NCBI GenBank assembly: GCA_021785315.1
Contig: JAJYFX010000033.1
Location: 1-10,098, forward strand
From: Actinomycetes bacterium
GTDB lineage: Bacteria > Actinomycetota > Acidimicrobiia > Acidimicrobiales > Acidimicrobiaceae
Length of the DNA: 10,098 bases
Direction: 5' to 3'
The notes beneath the pieces are model-generated. The model worked only from the letters and a program-made list of their open reading frames with translations, was not told where the DNA came from and made no database searches. This document shows, in pieces, positions 7,627 through 10,098 of this stretch; position 1 is the stretch's first letter, and every line of letters begins with the position of its first letter. Made by a program: the position numbers and the translations under genes.

Positions 7627-7781
7627 CACAGCAGATACATTTCTGAAATCAAGATACTATTTCCACTGACAGGTCCATGCAGCTTTACATCCTGGCGAAG
7701 TATACATATTCGAAGTAGTGACTATTCCTGGCTTAAAGTTAATCTAGAGCAACCTTGTTAGTCCTTTGGGGTTGCCGCGCC

Positions 7782-8429
7782 TCAGGACAGGATCGCGTCA
7801 GCCCGGCTTGATACGACTTCAACATAAGGACCAAAGCTCTGAGTCAGGTAGGAAATCTGAGCCGGTGTGGGATTGACAACTCGCAACTGTAACTTCCCAG
7901 TCCGAATATCAGGTCCGTTGCCCACGAGACTGATACCCTCTGCCCGAATCGCTCCCATCGCTCCATTGACTTGCTTCTGTAGCTCTAGCTGTTGCAGCAG
8001 CGTGGTCGGAGTAAACATGAAGGTAACTTTTGATGCTGGGACTGAGGTCGCCTGGAGCAGCCTGCTTTCTTGACCACCATCTAGCACGGTCATATATACA
8101 TCAAAATGAGAAGCAACATCGGTGGCAATTACTCCTCCATAAACGTCAGCCATATACTTTGAGGCATAGTAGTTGAGTTTCAGGCCATCGTTCCCAGGAG
8201 CCTGCCACCAGGAGGGCAGACTTGCATTGATTTGTTTGGCTAAAGGCCATTGTGGAGTAGTCGGTTTCGACATCTCGCCACCGTGACCAAGCGCAGACCT
8301 AGCCGGGCTCGACGATGGTGAGCCAAGACTTGACAATACGCCCCATAGCACACTCAAAATAACAACACCAGTGACACCGACAACAATTACTGCCCAGCGC
8401 CGAACTTCATGCCCAGTTATGATAGCCAT
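7782..8429 (-). CDS. Membrane-anchored protein of unknown function
   Basis: I do not recognise this protein. From the ATG at 8429 it has 215 residues: a short basic N-terminus with RR at 10-11, one hydrophobic segment (about 12-33), a Ser/Pro/Gly-rich linker (about 34-60), then a soluble domain (about 61-215) that should lie outside the membrane. No lipobox cysteine is present, and the protein has no Cys at all. The last part, with a helix at about 141-163, then NGPDIRTGKLQLRV, then TPAQISYLTQSFGPYVEVV, has the look of small alpha/beta domains seen as pro-regions of secreted actinobacterial proteins; this is a weak impression. A longer frame begins with a TTG at 8480, but the ATG gives a normal anchor and has AGAGAAG upstream. 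It lies 180 bases downstream of the reductase gene and is separated from it by a strong hairpin. Confidence 0.7.
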   Translation of the reverse strand: MAIITGHEVRRWAVIVVGVTGVVILSVLWGVLSSLGSPSSSPARSALGHGGEMSKPTTPQWPLAKQINASLPSWWQAPGNDGLKLNYYASKYMADVYGGVIATDVASHFDVYMTVLDGGQESRLLQATSVPASKVTFMFTPTTLLQQLELQKQVNGAMGAIRAEGISLVGNGPDIRTGKLQLRVVNPTPAQISYLTQSFGPYVEVVSSRADAILS

Positions 8430-8499
8430 ATATTCTACTTCTCTGCAATGGGTGGAGTATTTTCTGATACACCGCCTCAAAAATAGCTAACAACAGGTA

Positions 8500-8538
8500 A
8501 GGGGAGGTACCCAAGAAACATGCTTGGGTACCTCCCCT
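8500..8538 (-). terminator. Strong 16-bp stem-loop downstream of ribonucleotide reductase
   Basis: Bases 8500-8515 and 8523-8538 are perfect reverse complements, giving a 16-bp GC-rich stem with a 7-base loop (AAACATG). It lies 71 bases after the reductase stop and 70 bases before the ATG of the next gene. On the minus strand it is followed by TACCTGTTGTTAG, a poor U-run, so it may end transcription, protect the 3' end, or both. The perfect stem makes it the best structured element in the window. Confidence 0.65.
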
Positions 8539-8580
8539 GGTAAGAATAGCTAGTCATGACGGTTCGGCACACTTCTGTTA

Positions 8581-8599
8581 TGTTGCATTAGATGCAATA
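8581..8599 (-). repeat. Small hairpin directly after the reductase gene
   Basis: TTGCAT and ATGCAA (8583-8588, 8592-8597) form a 6-bp stem with a 3-base loop. A G-T and a T-A pair extend it to 8581-8599. It is 11 bases past the reductase stop and upstream of the larger stem-loop, so the 3' end of this transcript has two hairpins in series. Confidence 0.35.
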
Positions 8600-8609
8600 A
8601 TACGTCTTT

Positions 8610-10098
8610 TCAACTGCAGCCGCTGGTGGTACCGCATGAGGAGCATACGTAGCAAGATCCCGCCCGCTGCATTTGATTGCCGCATTGGTAGCAATACGGG
8701 GCATCTTTAGAAGTTGGCCCCTGTATCAGATTCATCTCCGAGGGCTGAGAAGCCAACTGCGCGGGAGGCTCCAGGTGTGCATAATCTGAAGCCTCATCAT
8801 CGCCAGTGAACAGGGTCAGTTGAGTCCGCTCTTCAGTGGTCGCAATACCCAGATCCGTTCGCTCCTCGACCGTCAAGTAATCAACTGCCAATCTACGGAA
8901 GATGTAGTCGACTAACGAAGATGCGATACGGAGCTCAGGATCGTCGGTAATTCCAGCCGGCTCAAATCGCATGTTTGTGTACTTCTTGACGTACGTAGAT
9001 AGAGGAACACCATGCTGGAGCCCAAGGCTAACAGAAATTGAAAATGCATCCATGATGCCAGCAAGAGTTGATCCCTGCTTGGAGACCTTCATGAAGACCT
9101 CACCTGGACGGCCGTCTTCGTATTGTCCAACGGTGACATAGCCTTCACAATCTGCAACGCGGAACGCAAAAGTGTATGACTTGCGCCGGCGCGGTAAACG
9201 CTCTCGAACCGGACGTTTGACGATCACCGTTTGAGACTGAAGGGCATTCTCAAGTTCCGCAATCTTCGATGTCAGGTCCGACTTAGGATCGGTAGCTCCC
9301 GCCGATTCCTTACCCTTGGTGGTCAATGGCTGAGCCACCTTACAGTTGTCCCTGTAAATCGCTACTGCCTTGACGCCTAGCCTCCATGCCTCAATGAACA
9401 GCTGCTCAATCTCTTCGACTGTTGCTTCTTCGGGCATGTTGACAGTCTTTGAGATCGCACCAGAGATAAACGGTTGCACAGCCGCCATCATCTTGACATG
9501 GCCACGGTAATGAATAGTGTTATCCCCCATTGAACAAGCGAACACTGGCAGGTGCCTTGTATCAAGATCCGGGGAACCGACTATTGTCTTGTGCCTATCG
9601 ATGTACGAAATAATCGAGTCGATCTGCGAGTCGCTGTAACCCAGCCTCTTTAGGGCACGCGGAACAGTCTGGTTCACGATCGACATAGTCCCACCGCCCA
9701 CAAGCTTCTTGGATTTCACGAGACCGAGATCCGGCTCAACGCCCGTAGTGTCGCAGTCCATCAACAGCCCAATAGTTCCCGTAGGAGCCAGCACAGACGC
9801 CTGCGAGTTACGCACCCCGTAGATCGACCCGTTTTCAATGGCCTCATCCCAGGAATGCTTGGCAGCACTAAACAGTTCGGAATCTACTTGAGTCTGGTCA
9901 ACCGCGTCAGCAGCATCTCTGTGCATCTTTAGCACATTCAACATAGGCTCACGGTTATCGTAGAAACCCGCGAAAGGACCAAGACGGCTAGCCATTCTGG
10001 CTGAGGTAGCGTATGCGGTTCCAGTCAGCAATGCGGTCACCGAAGCAGCCACTGCCCTACCCTCGTCGGAGTCATAAGGAAGACCGAGCGCCATAAGC
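8610..10098 (-). CDS. nrdJ: Vitamin B12-dependent (class II) ribonucleotide reductase, C-terminal part
   Basis: Reduces ribonucleotides to deoxyribonucleotides using adenosylcobalamin, so it works with or without oxygen. About 495 C-terminal residues are in the window; the frame continues past the right edge, and the Met at 10094 is internal (LMALGLPYDS). Positions count from that Met. Class II signatures are SVLAPTGTIG (100-109), MDCDTTGVEPDLGLVKSKKL (112-131), GHVKMMAAVQPFISGAISK (198-216) and the EAWRLGVKAVAIYRDNCK region (235-252). A basic region near 294-305 leads into the conserved C-terminal domain (about 306-403) with GYVTVGQYEDGRPGE. The tail carries C468-x2-C471, C481-x2-C484-x2-C487 and C493, the usual zinc-ribbon-like cysteine end of NrdJ that delivers electrons from thioredoxin. 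Two hairpins follow the stop. The call is firm. Confidence 0.95.
   Translation of the reverse strand, partial: LMALGLPYDSDEGRAVAASVTALLTGTAYATSARMASRLGPFAGFYDNREPMLNVLKMHRDAADAVDQTQVDSELFSAAKHSWDEAIENGSIYGVRNSQASVLAPTGTIGLLMDCDTTGVEPDLGLVKSKKLVGGGTMSIVNQTVPRALKRLGYSDSQIDSIISYIDRHKTIVGSPDLDTRHLPVFACSMGDNTIHYRGHVKMMAAVQPFISGAISKTVNMPEEATVEEIEQLFIEAWRLGVKAVAIYRDNCKVAQPLTTKGKESAGATDPKSDLTSKIAELENALQSQTVIVKRPVRERLPRRRKSYTFAFRVADCEGYVTVGQYEDGRPGEVFMKVSKQGSTLAGIMDAFSISVSLGLQHGVPLSTYVKKYTNMRFEPAGITDDPELRIASSLVDYIFRRLAVDYLTVEERTDLGIATTEERTQLTLFTGDDEASDYAHLEPPAQLASQPSEMNLIQGPTSKDAPYCYQCGNQMQRAGSCYVCSSCGTTSGCS

Larger units (their letters stand above)
7433..7781. other. Intergenic region between the dehydrogenase operon and the anchored protein gene
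   Basis: About 350 bases with no gene I can support. The left part is the AT-rich leader and promoter region of the SDR operon. The right part holds two short inverted repeats that could end the minus-strand transcript of the upstream gene: GCAACC/GGTTGC (7749-7754, 7770-7775; loop 15) just after its stop, and GCTCCC/GGGAGC (7603-7608, 7621-7626; loop 12). On the minus strand the second is followed by TGATTTGTTT. Both stems are only 6 bp. Confidence 0.4.

Overview
The window is from a bacterial chromosome of roughly even base composition. It holds nine protein-coding genes, two of them cut by the window edges. The gene set suggests a Gram-positive, actinobacterium-like host: a coenzyme B12-dependent class II ribonucleotide reductase, a short beta-carbonic anhydrase of the mycobacterial Rv1284 type and a 1-Cys peroxiredoxin. 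An acidimicrobial lineage with moderate GC would fit, but this is inference; no rRNA or other marker is present.

Left part (1-2962). The C-terminal part of a Prx6-type peroxiredoxin (+) faces a beta-carbonic anhydrase (-) across a spacer with two hairpins. The carbonic anhydrase is divergent from a CDF metal-efflux transporter (+). That transporter converges, 17 bases apart, on a four-helix membrane protein (-) with a cysteine-rich loop that I do not recognise.

Middle (3049-4827). A full-length UDP-sulfoquinovose synthase (SQD1 type, -) makes the head-group donor for the sulfolipid SQDG. A candidate promoter overlaps a perfect 12-bp palindrome upstream. No sulfolipid glycosyltransferase is visible. 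About 390 bases beyond the promoter hold nothing recognisable.

Right-middle (4828-7560). Three oxidoreductase genes lie in one direction (-), in transcription order SDR, SDR and zinc-type medium-chain alcohol dehydrogenase, and probably form an operon. They look different from the rest: lower GC by eye in the SDRs, very strong AAAGGAG ribosome binding sites, a palindromic operator-like site at the candidate promoter, and a hairpin plus direct repeat just before the dehydrogenase. The likely role is NAD-linked oxidation of an alcohol or hydroxy compound; the substrate is not known. Transfer from a low-GC Firmicute is plausible but unproven.

Right end (7560-10098). A membrane-anchored protein of unknown function (-) lies downstream of the C-terminal half of NrdJ (-). 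A 16-bp perfect stem-loop separates them. I found no CRISPR array, insertion sequence, tRNA or rRNA, and no clear new multi-gene system. The most unusual items are the dehydrogenase island, the alcohol dehydrogenase without a structural-zinc lobe, and the Cys-loop membrane protein beside the CDF transporter.
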